Shown: positions 23,816 through 32,800 of the stretch, piece after piece
Numbering within the stretch: position 1 is the stretch's first letter
How the letters are laid out: each line of letters opens with the position of its first letter
NCBI GenBank assembly: GCA_964618975.1
Contig: CAZUDI010000024.1
Coordinates: 1-53,366, forward strand
Direction of reading: 5' to 3'
DNA: 53,366 bases
DNA from: CAZUDI01 sp964618975
Lineage (GTDB): Bacteria > Desulfobacterota > Desulfomonilia > UBA1062
Notes under the pieces: model-generated
Seen by the model: only the letters and a program-made list of their open reading frames with translations
Told to the model about the DNA's origin: nothing
Databases searched by the model: none
Position numbers and translations under genes: made by a program

Positions 23816-25468
23816 CTACACCCCGCGCAGCGCGAAGGTCTTCGCGATCAGGGACTGCGCCTCTTCCTGGATGAGCCTCAGATGCCGCTCGCCGGCGGAA
23901 CTCTCGGCGTAGATCTTGTAAATGTCCTCGGTGCCGGAGGGTCGCGCCGCAAACCACCCCCTGGGGGTGACGACCTTGAGCCCCCCTAAAGGGGCGCCGT
24001 TGCCCGGGGCGCTGGTCATGACCGTGGTGATCCGGTCGCCGGCGAGTTCCTGGGCCGGGAAATCTGCAGGTATCAGGGCAGAGAGCACCGCCTTCTGCGC
24101 CGGTGTGGCCGGGGCGTCGATGCGCTCGTAGACACACTCCCCGAAAAGCCCCTCGAGTTCGGCATAGTGCCGGGCGGGGTCGCGTCCGGTCTTGGCGGTG
24201 ATCTCGCCCGCCAAAAGGGCCATGATGATCCCGTCCTTGTCCGTGGACCACGCCTGTCCGTCGAAGCGCAGGAAGGCCGCACCGGCGCTCTCCTCGCCGC
24301 CAAAGCCCAGGGAACCGGCGAGCAGGCCGTCTACGAACCACTTGAATCCCACCGGGACCTCGACCAGTCCCCTCCCCCGCCGGGAGGCCACGTGGTCGAT
24401 CATGGAGCTGCTCACCAGGGTCTTGCCCACCGCGGCCGTCAGCGGCCAGGCCGGCCGTGTGGCAAAGAGGTGATCGATGGCCACGCTCAGGAAGTGATTG
24501 GGGTTCATGAGCCCGGCCGAGGGGGTAACTATCCCGTGCCGGTCGGCATCCGGGTCGGTGCCGAAGGCGATATCATAGCGATCCCGGAGCGCGATGAGAC
24601 CGGCCATGGCATAGGGCGAGGAACAGTCCATGCGAATCTTCCCATCCCAATCCGCACACATGAAGGCAAAGGTGGGATCATATGCGTCGTGGAGCACCTC
24701 AAGATGGAGTCCATAGCGCTCGGCGATCGCCCCCCAGAAGGCCAGCGAGGCCCCTCCCAGGGCATCCGCCCCGAGCTTGAGCCCGGAGGCGCGGATCGCC
24801 TCCAAATCCACCACCTGCTTGAGATCCTCCACATAGGTGCGCACGTAGTCATGCTCGCGGGTGGTCTCGGCACTTATGGCCCGCGCATAGGGCAGGCGCT
24901 TCACGCCGCGGCCGCCCTCTTTCAGGAGCGCGTTGGCCCGCGCGGCGATCCAGGTCGTAACCGTGGTGTCCGCCGGACCGCCCTGGGGCGGGTTGTACTT
25001 GAAGCCGCCATCCTCGGGCGGGTTGTGGGAAGGGGTGATCACGATCCCGTCGGCAAGGCCTTGAGGATGGGCGCGGTTGTGGGCCAGGATGGCATGCGAG
25101 ATCACCGGGGTGGGGGTGAATCCGCCCGCAGGGTGTATGCGCACTTGCACCCCATTGGCGGCCAGCACCTCGAGGGCGCTGCGGTGGGCGGGCTCGGACA
25201 GGGCGTGGGTGTCCATGCCGAGAAAAAGCGGTCCATAGATCCCCTGTGAGGAGCGGTAATCGCAGATGGCCTGGGTGATGGCGAGGATATGCCCCTCGGT
25301 GAAGGAGCCCTTCAGAGATGATCCCCGATGTCCCGAGGTCCCGAAGGCGACCCGCTGCGACGGGTCGTCCCTCTCCACCCGGGTGGTATAGTAGGCACTG
25401 ACGAGCCGTGCTATGTTGGCCAGCGCCTCGCGCGGGACCGGCCTGCCCGCCAGAGGATGTACGCCCAT
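23816..25468 (-). CDS. pgm: Phosphoglucomutase, alpha-D-glucose type
   Basis: Cytoplasmic enzyme of 550 residues (E. coli Pgm has 546) that interconverts glucose-1-phosphate and glucose-6-phosphate. Motifs are FGTSGHRGSSLKGSF, catalytic-serine loop ITPSHNPPEDGGFKYNPP, metal loop GTDPDADRHG, sugar loop GGEESAGAAF and phosphate loop RPSGTEDIYKIY. ATG 25468 has an AAAGGGGGG site upstream. It begins an apparent operon with an amino-acid transporter, an unexpected pairing. It would feed UDP-glucose synthesis with galE. Confidence 0.95.
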   Translation of the reverse strand: MGVHPLAGRPVPREALANIARLVSAYYTTRVERDDPSQRVAFGTSGHRGSSLKGSFTEGHILAITQAICDYRSSQGIYGPLFLGMDTHALSEPAHRSALEVLAANGVQVRIHPAGGFTPTPVISHAILAHNRAHPQGLADGIVITPSHNPPEDGGFKYNPPQGGPADTTVTTWIAARANALLKEGGRGVKRLPYARAISAETTREHDYVRTYVEDLKQVVDLEAIRASGLKLGADALGGASLAFWGAIAERYGLHLEVLHDAYDPTFAFMCADWDGKIRMDCSSPYAMAGLIALRDRYDIAFGTDPDADRHGIVTPSAGLMNPNHFLSVAIDHLFATRPAWPLTAAVGKTLVSSSMIDHVASRRGRGLVEVPVGFKWFVDGLLAGSLGFGGEESAGAAFLRFDGQAWSTDKDGIIMALLAGEITAKTGRDPARHYAELEGLFGECVYERIDAPATPAQKAVLSALIPADFPAQELAGDRITTVMTSAPGNGAPLGGLKVVTPRGWFAARPSGTEDIYKIYAESSAGERHLRLIQEEAQSLIAKTFALRGV

Positions 25469-25720
25469 GGTTTACCCCCCTTTACATTCATTGCAGGAAC
25501 CACGTTCAATCATAGCAGATAATGATGATATTTCCAGAGCGATCTCGAACCGCCTGTCAGAAGGCTCCCGGCCACCGCAGCCGTTCACAGTCATGGGTAC
25601 CGGCACCGCCCATCCTTGACCTCGCATACCTCGGGAAAGGCGATCCCAGAGACAAGAAAGGGTTAATCTCGGGGCCCGCTCCCCCAGGCCGACGGTCATC
25701 TGCGGATGTCCTGGGTCGGA

Positions 25721-26119
25721 TCAGAATGGCACTTTGAAACGTGGATAGGGATAGACCGGCGCTGGCCTGAGGTCGGTTTCTCCCTCGGTCCGAAGGTGTC
25801 GCTGGGCCACTTCCAGGCTGTCCATCGAGAAGCCCCTTATCCTGAAGAGTTCCTCCACGGAATCGAAAGGCCCGTTGACGCTCCGAAAGGCCACGATGTT
25901 CTCCGCGGTTTTGCGGTCGAGCCCCGGCACCAGCGCCAGTTGCTCCACATCGGCACGGTTGATATTAACGGTCCCGATCATACGGGTCCGTTCCCAGGAT
26001 GGCCACCGATAGGTCCAGTCGGTCATGGAATTATCACTTTCCCGTGTTTCCGCGACCGCCAGGGTACCCAGGGCAAGCGCCATGAGCGCCGCGGCTGTCA
26101 CCATCACCAAACGTTTCAT
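25721..26119 (-). CDS. Exported helix-hairpin-helix protein, ComEA-like
   Basis: Protein of 132 residues with a signal peptide (MKRLVMVTAAALMALALGTLAVA) and a C-terminal ComEA-type helix-hairpin-helix: VNINRADVEQLALVPGLDRKTAENIVAFRSVNGPF with DSVEELFRI. ComEA binds DNA during uptake; small HhH proteins like this are common and may instead only resemble it. ATG 26119 has AAGGAGAGG about 4 nt upstream; the frame continues upstream with no site. No other competence genes are adjacent, so the role is not clear. Confidence 0.78.
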   Translation of the reverse strand: MKRLVMVTAAALMALALGTLAVAETRESDNSMTDWTYRWPSWERTRMIGTVNINRADVEQLALVPGLDRKTAENIVAFRSVNGPFDSVEELFRIRGFSMDSLEVAQRHLRTEGETDLRPAPVYPYPRFKVPF

Positions 26120-26507
26120 GATTCCTCTCCTTGTCATTCCCTGGTTCTGCCGTTGCACCATATTATCATGGTTATGCATCCAGGGCCTTCTCTTGCCGTT
26201 CAAAACTTTTGACGACCGCCATCCGATGAAGGATTCCCAGCCCCCAGCGTCTGCTCCCTTAACGGGCAAGCATGCCGTAGGCATGGCCGCGTGGACCGTC
26301 ACGACAGAACATCTGAAAGCCCGTGTACCTGTAGCAGAACATTGCCGCCGGGCGGCAGATTGACACCGCGCATCCCTTCTGCCATACTGCGCAATTATGG
26401 GGATGAACCCCAGGGCCAGCCTGAGGACCCTCTACGCCGCTGCAAGCGGCGGGGAATTCGACCCATAGCGATTAAAAGGCAGTTTCCCTGCCAACCGGAC
26501 ACGACCG
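26120..26507. other. 388-bp gap before dinB with repeat copy 6
   Basis: No convincing gene. It holds the divergent upstream sequences of the ComEA-like gene and of dinB, and repeat copy 6 (26393-26474). I see no clear LexA-type operator. Confidence 0.5.
26393..26474 (+). repeat. Dispersed structured repeat, copy 6 (plus orientation)
   Basis: One of the best-conserved copies, 33 bp before dinB. The outer pair TATGGG/CCCATA is perfect, then GAA-CCCC with GGGG-AATTC (bulge of two A), and the hairpin CGCCGCT-GCA-AGCGGCG at 26435-26451. Confidence 0.75.
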
Positions 26508-27593
26508 ATGGAATCCAACCGCAAGATCATACACATCGACATGGATGCCTTTTATGCATCCGTCGAACAGCGTGACCGCCCCGAGCTCAGGGGACGACCC
26601 GTCATCGTGGGCGGCGACCCCCATGGACGCGGGGTGGTCGCCGCCTGCTCCTATGAAGCCCGGCGCTTCGGCATCCATTCCGCCATGCCGGCCTCCCGGG
26701 CGTTTAGACGCTGCCCCCAGGCAGTCTTCCTGCCTCCCCGCTTCGAGGTATACCGCCTGGTTTCCTCACAGATCATGCAGATCTTCCATGACTATACCGA
26801 CCTGGTGGAACCCCTCTCACTGGACGAGGCCTTCCTGGATGTGACCGCGAATACCTGTAACCACCCCAGCGCCACGCACCTCGCCCGGGCCATCAAGGAG
26901 GCCATCCGGCGGCGCACCGGCTTAAACGCCTCCGCCGGGGTCTCGTTCAACAAATTCCTCGCCAAGGTGGCCAGCGACCTGCAAAAACCCGACGGACTCA
27001 CCGTGATTCGGCCGCACGAAGCGGTGCGCTTCATCGACACCCTGCCGGTGGGCCGTTTCTTCGGCATCGGCCCCAAAACGCAGCAGCGCCTTCAGGCTCA
27101 GGGGATCAAGACCGGGGCCGACCTGAGGGCCCTCTCGATGGGCGAGATCGAGGCCCTCTTCGGCAAGGCGGGAAGATCCTTCTTCCACCTCTGCCGCGGC
27201 GAGGACCCGCGCCCGGTCACCCCACACCATGACCGCAAGTCACTCGGCAAAGAACTCACCTTCCCAATGGATATCGACGACCCCCATGAACTGGGACGGA
27301 TCCTCGAGGGGCTCGCCCTTCAGATCGCCCGTGAGCTCAAGCGGCACACGCTCAAGGGCCGGACCGTCACCCTGAAACTGCGATACGACGACTTCACCAC
27401 CATCACACGCAGCACCACACTCAGTGCCCCCACCTGTGAGGCGGAGGTGATCACCTCCTGCGTCAACACACTGCTGGAAAAAACCGAAGCCGGGCACCGA
27501 AAGGTCCGACTGGTGGGTATTTCGATCTCACACCTCGGCGATGCCCCTGCGCCTACATCACAGGCCCGCCAGCTGCGACTGCCGATCTTGTGA
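26508..27593 (+). CDS. dinB: DNA polymerase IV (Y-family)
   Basis: Error-prone translesion polymerase of 361 residues. Catalytic motifs are IIHIDMDAFYASVEQ and PLSLDEAFLDVT; SAGVSFNKFLAKVASDLQKPDG and FFGIGPKTQQRLQAQGI (helix-hairpin-helix) follow. The C-terminus ends QLRLPIL, resembling the beta-clamp-binding peptide QLxLPL. The ATG at 26508 has no strong ribosome site but matches family length. The fourth residue group is normal and nothing is missing. A damage-response role is expected from the family; no SOS box is seen. Confidence 0.94.
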   Translation: MESNRKIIHIDMDAFYASVEQRDRPELRGRPVIVGGDPHGRGVVAACSYEARRFGIHSAMPASRAFRRCPQAVFLPPRFEVYRLVSSQIMQIFHDYTDLVEPLSLDEAFLDVTANTCNHPSATHLARAIKEAIRRRTGLNASAGVSFNKFLAKVASDLQKPDGLTVIRPHEAVRFIDTLPVGRFFGIGPKTQQRLQAQGIKTGADLRALSMGEIEALFGKAGRSFFHLCRGEDPRPVTPHHDRKSLGKELTFPMDIDDPHELGRILEGLALQIARELKRHTLKGRTVTLKLRYDDFTTITRSTTLSAPTCEAEVITSCVNTLLEKTEAGHRKVRLVGISISHLGDAPAPTSQARQLRLPIL

Positions 27594-27656
27594 CACATCC
27601 GCGCCTGAGCATCGTCACCCCGGAGCGCAAGCTTGGCCGTCGGGGAATCTCCAAGC

Positions 27657-27731
27657 CATCATAGGTATGAACCCCAGGGCCAGCCCGGGACCATCCTTGT
27701 CGCCGCCAGCGGCGGAGAATTTGACCCTCAA
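27657..27731 (+). repeat. Dispersed structured repeat, copy 7 (plus orientation)
   Basis: Copy between convergent dinB and the NarL-type gene, ending 8 bp before the latter's stop. It has GAACCCC ... GGAGAATTTGACCC, stem CCAGGGC-CA-GCCCGGG (one mismatch) and CGCCGC-CA-GCGGCG. Confidence 0.7.
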
Positions 27732-27738
27732 GCGCTTC

Positions 27739-28440
27739 TCAGGCGCACTTCAGCTTGATCAGATCATTCCAGGTTACATAGCGTACCAGCTGCCGGGGGT
27801 CCCGGACATTCATCTTGTCATACATGCGGTACTTATAGGTATTGACGGTCTTCATGCTCAGGTCGAGATCGCCACTGATCTCGCGCACGGTCTTGCCGGA
27901 GGCCAGGCCGATCATCACCTGGTACTCGCGTTCGGACAGACGCTCATGGGGTGCAAGGGTAGCATCCTCGTGCCGCACGGCCACATACAGGGCCTCCGTC
28001 AGCTGCGGGGGAAGGTATCGCCCCCCGCCGATCACGAGTTCCAGGGCCCGCTGAATCTCGGGGAGCGGGCTGTCCTTGGTGAGGTAGCCCGAGGCCCCGG
28101 CCCGCAGGGCCCGCAGGGCGAACTGGTCGTCGGAGTTCGGGCCGAACACCAGCACCGCGGGCGCAGACTTGAGTCTTCGAAATGACTTGATATTCTGGAA
28201 GATATCGTCACTCAGCCGGGAAATCCCCACCACGACCAGATGGCAGCGCCCCTCACCCAGTTGCCGCAAGGCCGCCTGCGTCCCGGAGGCCTCGACGAGA
28301 GACTCGACCTCATAGTGCTTCTCGATGATCCTCCTGAAGCCGGCACGCTCAACCGGTGAATCGTCAACAATCGCCACATGCACCGCTCCAGGCAATATCT
28401 GAGAGCGCTGCCGCATATCTGAGTGTGCACCCATATTCAT
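27739..28440 (-). CDS. NarL/LuxR-type response regulator with degenerate receiver
   Basis: Regulator of 233 residues: receiver-like N-terminal domain plus a C-terminal GerE helix-turn-helix (LSEREYQVMIGLASGKTVREISGDLDLSMKTVNTYKYRMYDKM). The acidic pair VDDSP and conserved Lys122 (YLTKDSP) are present, but the phospho-acceptor position in LVVVGISRLSDD is Gly72 instead of Asp, and the T/S switch is replaced by Gly-Pro (VLVFGP). It therefore probably does not work by phosphorylation. No kinase gene is adjacent. ATG 28440 follows GGGGAG with about 8 nt spacing; a TTG at 28464 is possible. Confidence 0.83.
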   Translation of the reverse strand: MNMGAHSDMRQRSQILPGAVHVAIVDDSPVERAGFRRIIEKHYEVESLVEASGTQAALRQLGEGRCHLVVVGISRLSDDIFQNIKSFRRLKSAPAVLVFGPNSDDQFALRALRAGASGYLTKDSPLPEIQRALELVIGGGRYLPPQLTEALYVAVRHEDATLAPHERLSEREYQVMIGLASGKTVREISGDLDLSMKTVNTYKYRMYDKMNVRDPRQLVRYVTWNDLIKLKCA

Positions 28441-28512
28441 GATCTTATCTCCCCTCACCGCCAATCCACCCCACGGGATGGCCTTTTATCTCTGCTTTTG
28501 CAAGACACATAC

Positions 28513-28529
28513 CAGATGCACCACATCTG
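28513..28529. promoter_or_regulatory. Inverted repeat, possible operator of the NarL-type gene
   Basis: CAGATG and CATCTG flank a 5-nt spacer, about 75 bp upstream of the NarL-type start. Such short palindromes are typical of LuxR-family binding sites, so self-regulation is possible. Confidence 0.3.
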
Positions 28530-28956
28530 TAATATATTGATTTACATGAGTTTTATAAATTGCACACCCTTGAGCGCCCCGGATTTACGTTAATATGTCA
28601 GGCAGTGTCGATATATGAACAACGGTTCAGGCCGAATCCCCTGTCACTCGGCAGCCGACCTCCCCGATTTTCCTGCCACATCCAACCCGGCCCTCCCAGG
28701 CAGACGCCTCAACCCCCTTCGTTGGAGATCCCATATCACCGCCTTCGGTTCATTATTGTATTCTTAACCGCGCACACTCACCTCATTGCGCGCACCTCTC
28801 ACCCCATTTATCCCCTTTCTTGTATTGCTGATTCTTATTAGCTACATTTTTGTGCCGCCTGTCGCCGACCCGAGGAGCGTCCTTGACGAGCGCCTGTCCA
28901 TTCAACATTTCATTTTCATTTCATTAATTGACACAGCCCCCACCCGTACCCCCCCA

Positions 28957-28972
28957 TGGCACGGTCCTGGCT
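28957..28972 (+). promoter_or_regulatory. Sigma-54 promoter of glnA
   Basis: TGGCACGGTCCTGGCT fits the -24/-12 consensus TGGCACG-N4-TTGC[AT] with a single mismatch. It lies about 90 bp before the glnA ATG, leaving a leader of about 80 nt. Sigma-54 control of glnA is well known in nitrogen regulation. Confidence 0.6.
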
Positions 28973-29062
28973 AAACACGGTGCAGGGTTGCCCCGGGGAA
29001 ACGCGAACCGGGACGAAGCCGACAAAACGGCCACCGCGTGGCTCATAAATGGGAGGGAAACC

Positions 29063-30394
29063 ATGTTTGCATGCAGCTCGGCAACGGAGGTACTGGCAGC
29101 GGTCAGGGAACACGATATCAGCTTCATTCAGTTTTGGTTCACGGACGTCCTCGGACGACTCAAGAGCTTCAACATCACGCCTTCCGAGCTGGAGGAGGGC
29201 CTGGAAGAGGGCATGGGCTTCGACGGATCGTCCATCGAGGGCTTCGCACGCATCCACGAGAGCGACATGATCGCCAAGCCCGACCCCACCACCTTCCAGC
29301 TCCTGCCCTGGAGGCCCGCCGATCGCCCGGTGGCGCGCATGATCTGCGATATCCTCAACCCCGATGGCAGCCCCTATGAGGGCGATCCCCGTTACGCCCT
29401 GAAGCGCATACTTAGCAAGGTCGCCGAGCGGGGGTATACCTGCTACCTGGGCCCGGAGTTGGAGTTCTTCTACTTTGCCGGCGACAAGGAACCCGAGATC
29501 ATCGACCGCGGGGGCTATTTCGACGGCCTGCCCGTAGACCGCGCCCCGGATCTCAGGCGCGAGACCATCTTCTGCCTGCAGCAGATGGGCATCGCCATCG
29601 AGTACAGCCATCATGAGGTGGCCCCCTCCCAGCATGAGATCGACCTGCGCTTCCAGGACGCGCTGACCATGGGGGATATTGTCATGACCTACCGCACCGC
29701 GGTCAAGGAAATAGCCAGGCAGCATGGCGTGTACGCCACCTTCATGCCCAAGCCCCTCAAGGGCGAGAACGGCAGCGGCATGCATGTGCACCAGTCCCTT
29801 TTCCTAGGCGGTGAGAATGCCTTCTTCGACGCCCAGGATCCCTATCATCTCTCACGGAAAGGCAAGAGCTACATCGCCGGGATCCTGAAGCACGCCCCGG
29901 AGATCATCGCGGTCACCAACCAGTGGGTGAACTCCTACAAACGGCTGGTCCCGGGCTTTGAAGCCCCGGTCTATGTCGCCTGGGCCAGGCGCAACCGCTC
30001 GGCCATGGTGCGCGTGCCCATGTACAAGCCCGGCAAAGCCAAGGCCACGCGCATGGAGTTCCGGGCCCCGGACCCGGCCTGCAACCCCTACCTGGCCTTT
30101 GCGGTCCAGATCGCGGCCGGCCTCAAGGGTATCGACGAGGGGTATGAACTGTGCGCCCCCATCGAGGAGGACATCTTCGAGATGGACGAGCGGGCCCGCA
30201 TGTCCGCGGGCATCACATCCCTGCCCGGGAGCCTCTTCGAGGCCATCCAGGCCGTGAGCGCCAGCGACCTGGTGCGCGAGACACTTGGCGAGCACATCTT
30301 CACCAAATTCATCGAGAACAAAAAACGCGAGTGGGACGACTTCCGGACCCACGTGAGTCGCTACGAGATTGACCGCTACCTTCCGGTCCTCTAA
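29063..30394 (+). CDS. glnA: Glutamine synthetase, type I (alpha subtype)
   Basis: ATP-dependent enzyme of 443 residues that joins ammonia to glutamate. Motifs are FDGSSIEGFARIHESDM, ELEFFYF, QQMGIAIEYSHHEVAPSQHEIDLRF, NGSGMHVHQSL, NSYKRLVPGFEAPVYVAWARRNRSAMVRVP and ATRMEFRAPDPACNPYLAF. It has the shorter alpha-type length, and the region where the beta type carries the adenylylated tyrosine reads EEDIFEMDERAR, without that tyrosine, so feedback rather than adenylylation control is expected. ATG 29063 has GGGAGGG upstream. asnB follows, so nitrogen assimilation may be shared by both. Confidence 0.96.
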   Translation: MFACSSATEVLAAVREHDISFIQFWFTDVLGRLKSFNITPSELEEGLEEGMGFDGSSIEGFARIHESDMIAKPDPTTFQLLPWRPADRPVARMICDILNPDGSPYEGDPRYALKRILSKVAERGYTCYLGPELEFFYFAGDKEPEIIDRGGYFDGLPVDRAPDLRRETIFCLQQMGIAIEYSHHEVAPSQHEIDLRFQDALTMGDIVMTYRTAVKEIARQHGVYATFMPKPLKGENGSGMHVHQSLFLGGENAFFDAQDPYHLSRKGKSYIAGILKHAPEIIAVTNQWVNSYKRLVPGFEAPVYVAWARRNRSAMVRVPMYKPGKAKATRMEFRAPDPACNPYLAFAVQIAAGLKGIDEGYELCAPIEEDIFEMDERARMSAGITSLPGSLFEAIQAVSASDLVRETLGEHIFTKFIENKKREWDDFRTHVSRYEIDRYLPVL

Positions 30395-30468
30395 AGGGGC
30401 ATGCCGCACCGGGAACAGGCCCCCGGTGCAACCCTGGCCGCCGACCGGGAAGGATACAGGGAGAATAT

Positions 30469-32439
30469 ATGTGCGGAATCGCGGGAGGCTACGACCCCAC
30501 GGGGGGTCTGGGTCTCGATGAAAACATGCTGCGGGCCATGCTCGACTGCCTGAGTCACCGCGGTCCGGACGGGGAGGGAGTGCATGCCGAGGACGGCATC
30601 TGGCTTGGGCACACGCGTCTGTCCATCATCGATCTGACCGGTGGGAGACAGCCCCTGAGCAACGAGGATCGCTCGGTCTGGGTGAGCGTCAACGGCGAGG
30701 TCTTCAACTACGTGGAACTGAGGGGGGAACTGATCGCGCGGGGCCACCGCTTCCGCACCCAGTCGGACTGTGAGGTCATCTGCCACCTCTACGAGGAGTA
30801 CGGCCCCGATCTCTGTCAGCACCTCAACGGACAGTTCGCCCTGGCGCTGTGGGATCACAAGGCGCGCACGCTGCTCCTGGCGCGCGACCGTTTCGGCATC
30901 GCGCCGCTCTTCTATGTCCGGCGCGGTCCGGGCGTGGTCTTCGCTTCTGAAATCAAGGCCTTCCTCCCGGTCTTGGGCCCCCTCGACCTCGATCTGCCCG
31001 GCCTGGCCCAGACCTTCACCCTCTGGAACACCCCTGCACCCCGGACCATCTACCGGGGGATCGAACAGCTGTGCCCCGGGGAGGTCATGCTCTGCACCAC
31101 CGGGGGGATATTCCGGCACCGATACTGGGGCCTGGATTTCCCACCCGAGGGCGAACACGACCTGACAGATGAAGCCACAGCGGCCAGCGCCATCCAGGAG
31201 GTCCTGCAGGATGCGGTCCGGCTGCGCCTGCGCGCCGATGTGCCAGTGGGGGCCTATCTGAGCGGGGGGCTCGATTCGAGCATCATCTCCGTGATCATGC
31301 AGGCACAGACATCCTCCCTGGAAACCTTCTCGATCGCCTTTGAGGATACCACCTACGATGAATCCGTCTTCCAGGAGCAGATGGGACGACGCCTGGGGAC
31401 CCTCCATCATGTACGCCGCATCGCCGCATCTGATATCGGGAGACACCTCGCCCGAGTCGTCGCCCATACCGAGACCCCCCTGCTGCGCTCGGCCCCGGTG
31501 CCCATGTACCTGCTCTCTGAACTTGTCCAGGAAAGCGGGATCAGGGTCGTGCTCACCGGGGAAGGGGCAGACGAACTCTTCGGCGGATATGACCTCTTCA
31601 AGGAGGCCAAGATCCGACGTTTCTGGGCGCGGGACCCGACATCATCCCTGCGGCCGCTCCTGCTGAATCGCCTCTATCCCTATGACGCCCGGCAGATGCA
31701 CCGCACGGGAGGGATGCTCGGGGCCTTCTACCGCCCCGACCTCTTGGCGACCGATCACTTCGCCTATGCGCACCTGCCCACCTGGCGCAACGGTGCCGCA
31801 CTCATGAGCTACCTCAGCGATGACGTCCGCGAGGTGCACAAGGACTGCGATCCAACCGCCGTGATCGAGGCGGGCCTGCCCGATGATTTCCACCGCTGGC
31901 ATGCGCTCAATCAGGCCCAGTATCTCGAGACCAGGCTCCTGCTTTCCGGATACCTCCTCAGCTCTCAGGGGGAACGCATGACCATGGCCCATGCGGTGGA
32001 GGGACGCTATCCCTTCCTCGACCACCGAGTGGCCGCCACGGCGGCGCGCGTCGCTCCCCGGCTGCACCTGCGCGGGCTGAGGGAGAAGTACATCCTGAAA
32101 AAGACCTTCGCCCCCCATCTGCCCACCGAGATAACCGGCCGCACCAAACGCCCCTATGGCGCACCCAACCGGGAGGCCCTGTTTGCCGGAAAGAGGCTGC
32201 TGGGTACGCTGGAAGGGTTCCTCAGCCCCGAGGCGATCAGCGAAAGGGGCATCTTCGATCCTGCCCGCGTGGCATCCCTGCTCGAGAAAGGCCGCCGCAG
32301 TGAGAGCCCCCTGGGCTTCCGTGACAACAGCGCCCTGCTGGCCATCCTCACCACCCAGATCGTCTGCGAGCAGTTCTGCAGCCGGAACGCCAGGCAGCGC
32401 TTTCTGCACCCCCAGTGCGCTGCAGGGGATCCCGGGTAA
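30469..32439 (+). CDS. asnB: Asparagine synthase (glutamine-hydrolysing), AsnB family
   Basis: Cytoplasmic enzyme of 656 residues making asparagine from aspartate with glutamine nitrogen. The N-terminal Cys nucleophile is residue 2 (MCGIAGG), with HRGPDGEG, LGHTRLSIIDL and NGEVFNY forming the glutaminase site. The synthase domain has the PP-loop GAYLSGGLDSSIISV, VLTGEGADELFGGY and ERMTMAHAVEGRYPFLD. It is 75 bp after glnA on the same strand. ATG 30469 follows AGGGAG. AsnB-like enzymes sometimes act in surface-sugar clusters; no such cluster is next to it, so ordinary asparagine synthesis is most likely. Confidence 0.93.
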   Translation: MCGIAGGYDPTGGLGLDENMLRAMLDCLSHRGPDGEGVHAEDGIWLGHTRLSIIDLTGGRQPLSNEDRSVWVSVNGEVFNYVELRGELIARGHRFRTQSDCEVICHLYEEYGPDLCQHLNGQFALALWDHKARTLLLARDRFGIAPLFYVRRGPGVVFASEIKAFLPVLGPLDLDLPGLAQTFTLWNTPAPRTIYRGIEQLCPGEVMLCTTGGIFRHRYWGLDFPPEGEHDLTDEATAASAIQEVLQDAVRLRLRADVPVGAYLSGGLDSSIISVIMQAQTSSLETFSIAFEDTTYDESVFQEQMGRRLGTLHHVRRIAASDIGRHLARVVAHTETPLLRSAPVPMYLLSELVQESGIRVVLTGEGADELFGGYDLFKEAKIRRFWARDPTSSLRPLLLNRLYPYDARQMHRTGGMLGAFYRPDLLATDHFAYAHLPTWRNGAALMSYLSDDVREVHKDCDPTAVIEAGLPDDFHRWHALNQAQYLETRLLLSGYLLSSQGERMTMAHAVEGRYPFLDHRVAATAARVAPRLHLRGLREKYILKKTFAPHLPTEITGRTKRPYGAPNREALFAGKRLLGTLEGFLSPEAISERGIFDPARVASLLEKGRRSESPLGFRDNSALLAILTTQIVCEQFCSRNARQRFLHPQCAAGDPG

Positions 32440-32800
32440 GGCCATCATGAGCGCCTGCGCTCCGCATGCGTCCGCCGTTTTTTCCTCCAGGCGCGGGCCA
32501 GCGGCGTCAGAGCATCCGCCGTCAAAGGTACCCCTGCAGCGGGCAAATCCATCCCCGGCGGAGCAGAGTCGGCGGACAGTCTGCGCTGTCGCATCAAGGC
32601 CCCCCGCGCGAGGGGCAGGCATTCAGGCCGGAGCCCATGCATCTGTCGGGGGGATGTGACTTTCGGGTGATTTGCGGACAATGAACCCTAGCGCTCCCTC
32701 AAGGGGACAACGCAGGCGGACAGGGCCCTGTCCAGGCCCTGTCCTTTACTACCTTGGATGCCGGAGGCCGGAGCCAGTCTCTAGGGACGGGAGCGCGCCC
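32440..32800. other. 361-bp gap between convergent asnB and pilC
   Basis: Convergent ends of two operons. It holds the terminator-like hairpin at 32718-32747 but no convincing gene; frames crossing it have no recognisable domain. Confidence 0.5.
32718..32747 (+). terminator. Intrinsic terminator for the glnA-asnB side
   Basis: A 10-bp perfect stem GGACAGGGCC / GGCCCTGTCC with a 7-nt loop, followed by TTTACT. It is about 280 bp after asnB, and the T-run is on the plus strand. Confidence 0.55.

Larger units (their letters stand above)
28441..29062. other. 622-bp AT-richer intergenic region between the NarL-type gene and glnA
   Basis: This is the longest gap without a convincing gene. It carries the divergent control regions of the two genes, an inverted repeat at 28513-28529 and a sigma-54-like promoter at 28957-28972. 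Between 28580 and 28900 I see only stretches of uneven composition and small frames that look random. Confidence 0.5.

Noticed and set aside
27541..28185. Plus-strand frames containing MNPRASPGPSL-like text at 27541-28185 and again at 42345-42962
   Set aside because: The shared peptide comes from the dispersed repeat element itself being translated; the rest of each frame is antisense to a real gene.
28560..28841. A 93-residue plus-strand frame between the NarL-type gene and glnA
   Set aside because: No ribosome site, odd composition and no recognisable domain; it is not supported beyond being open.
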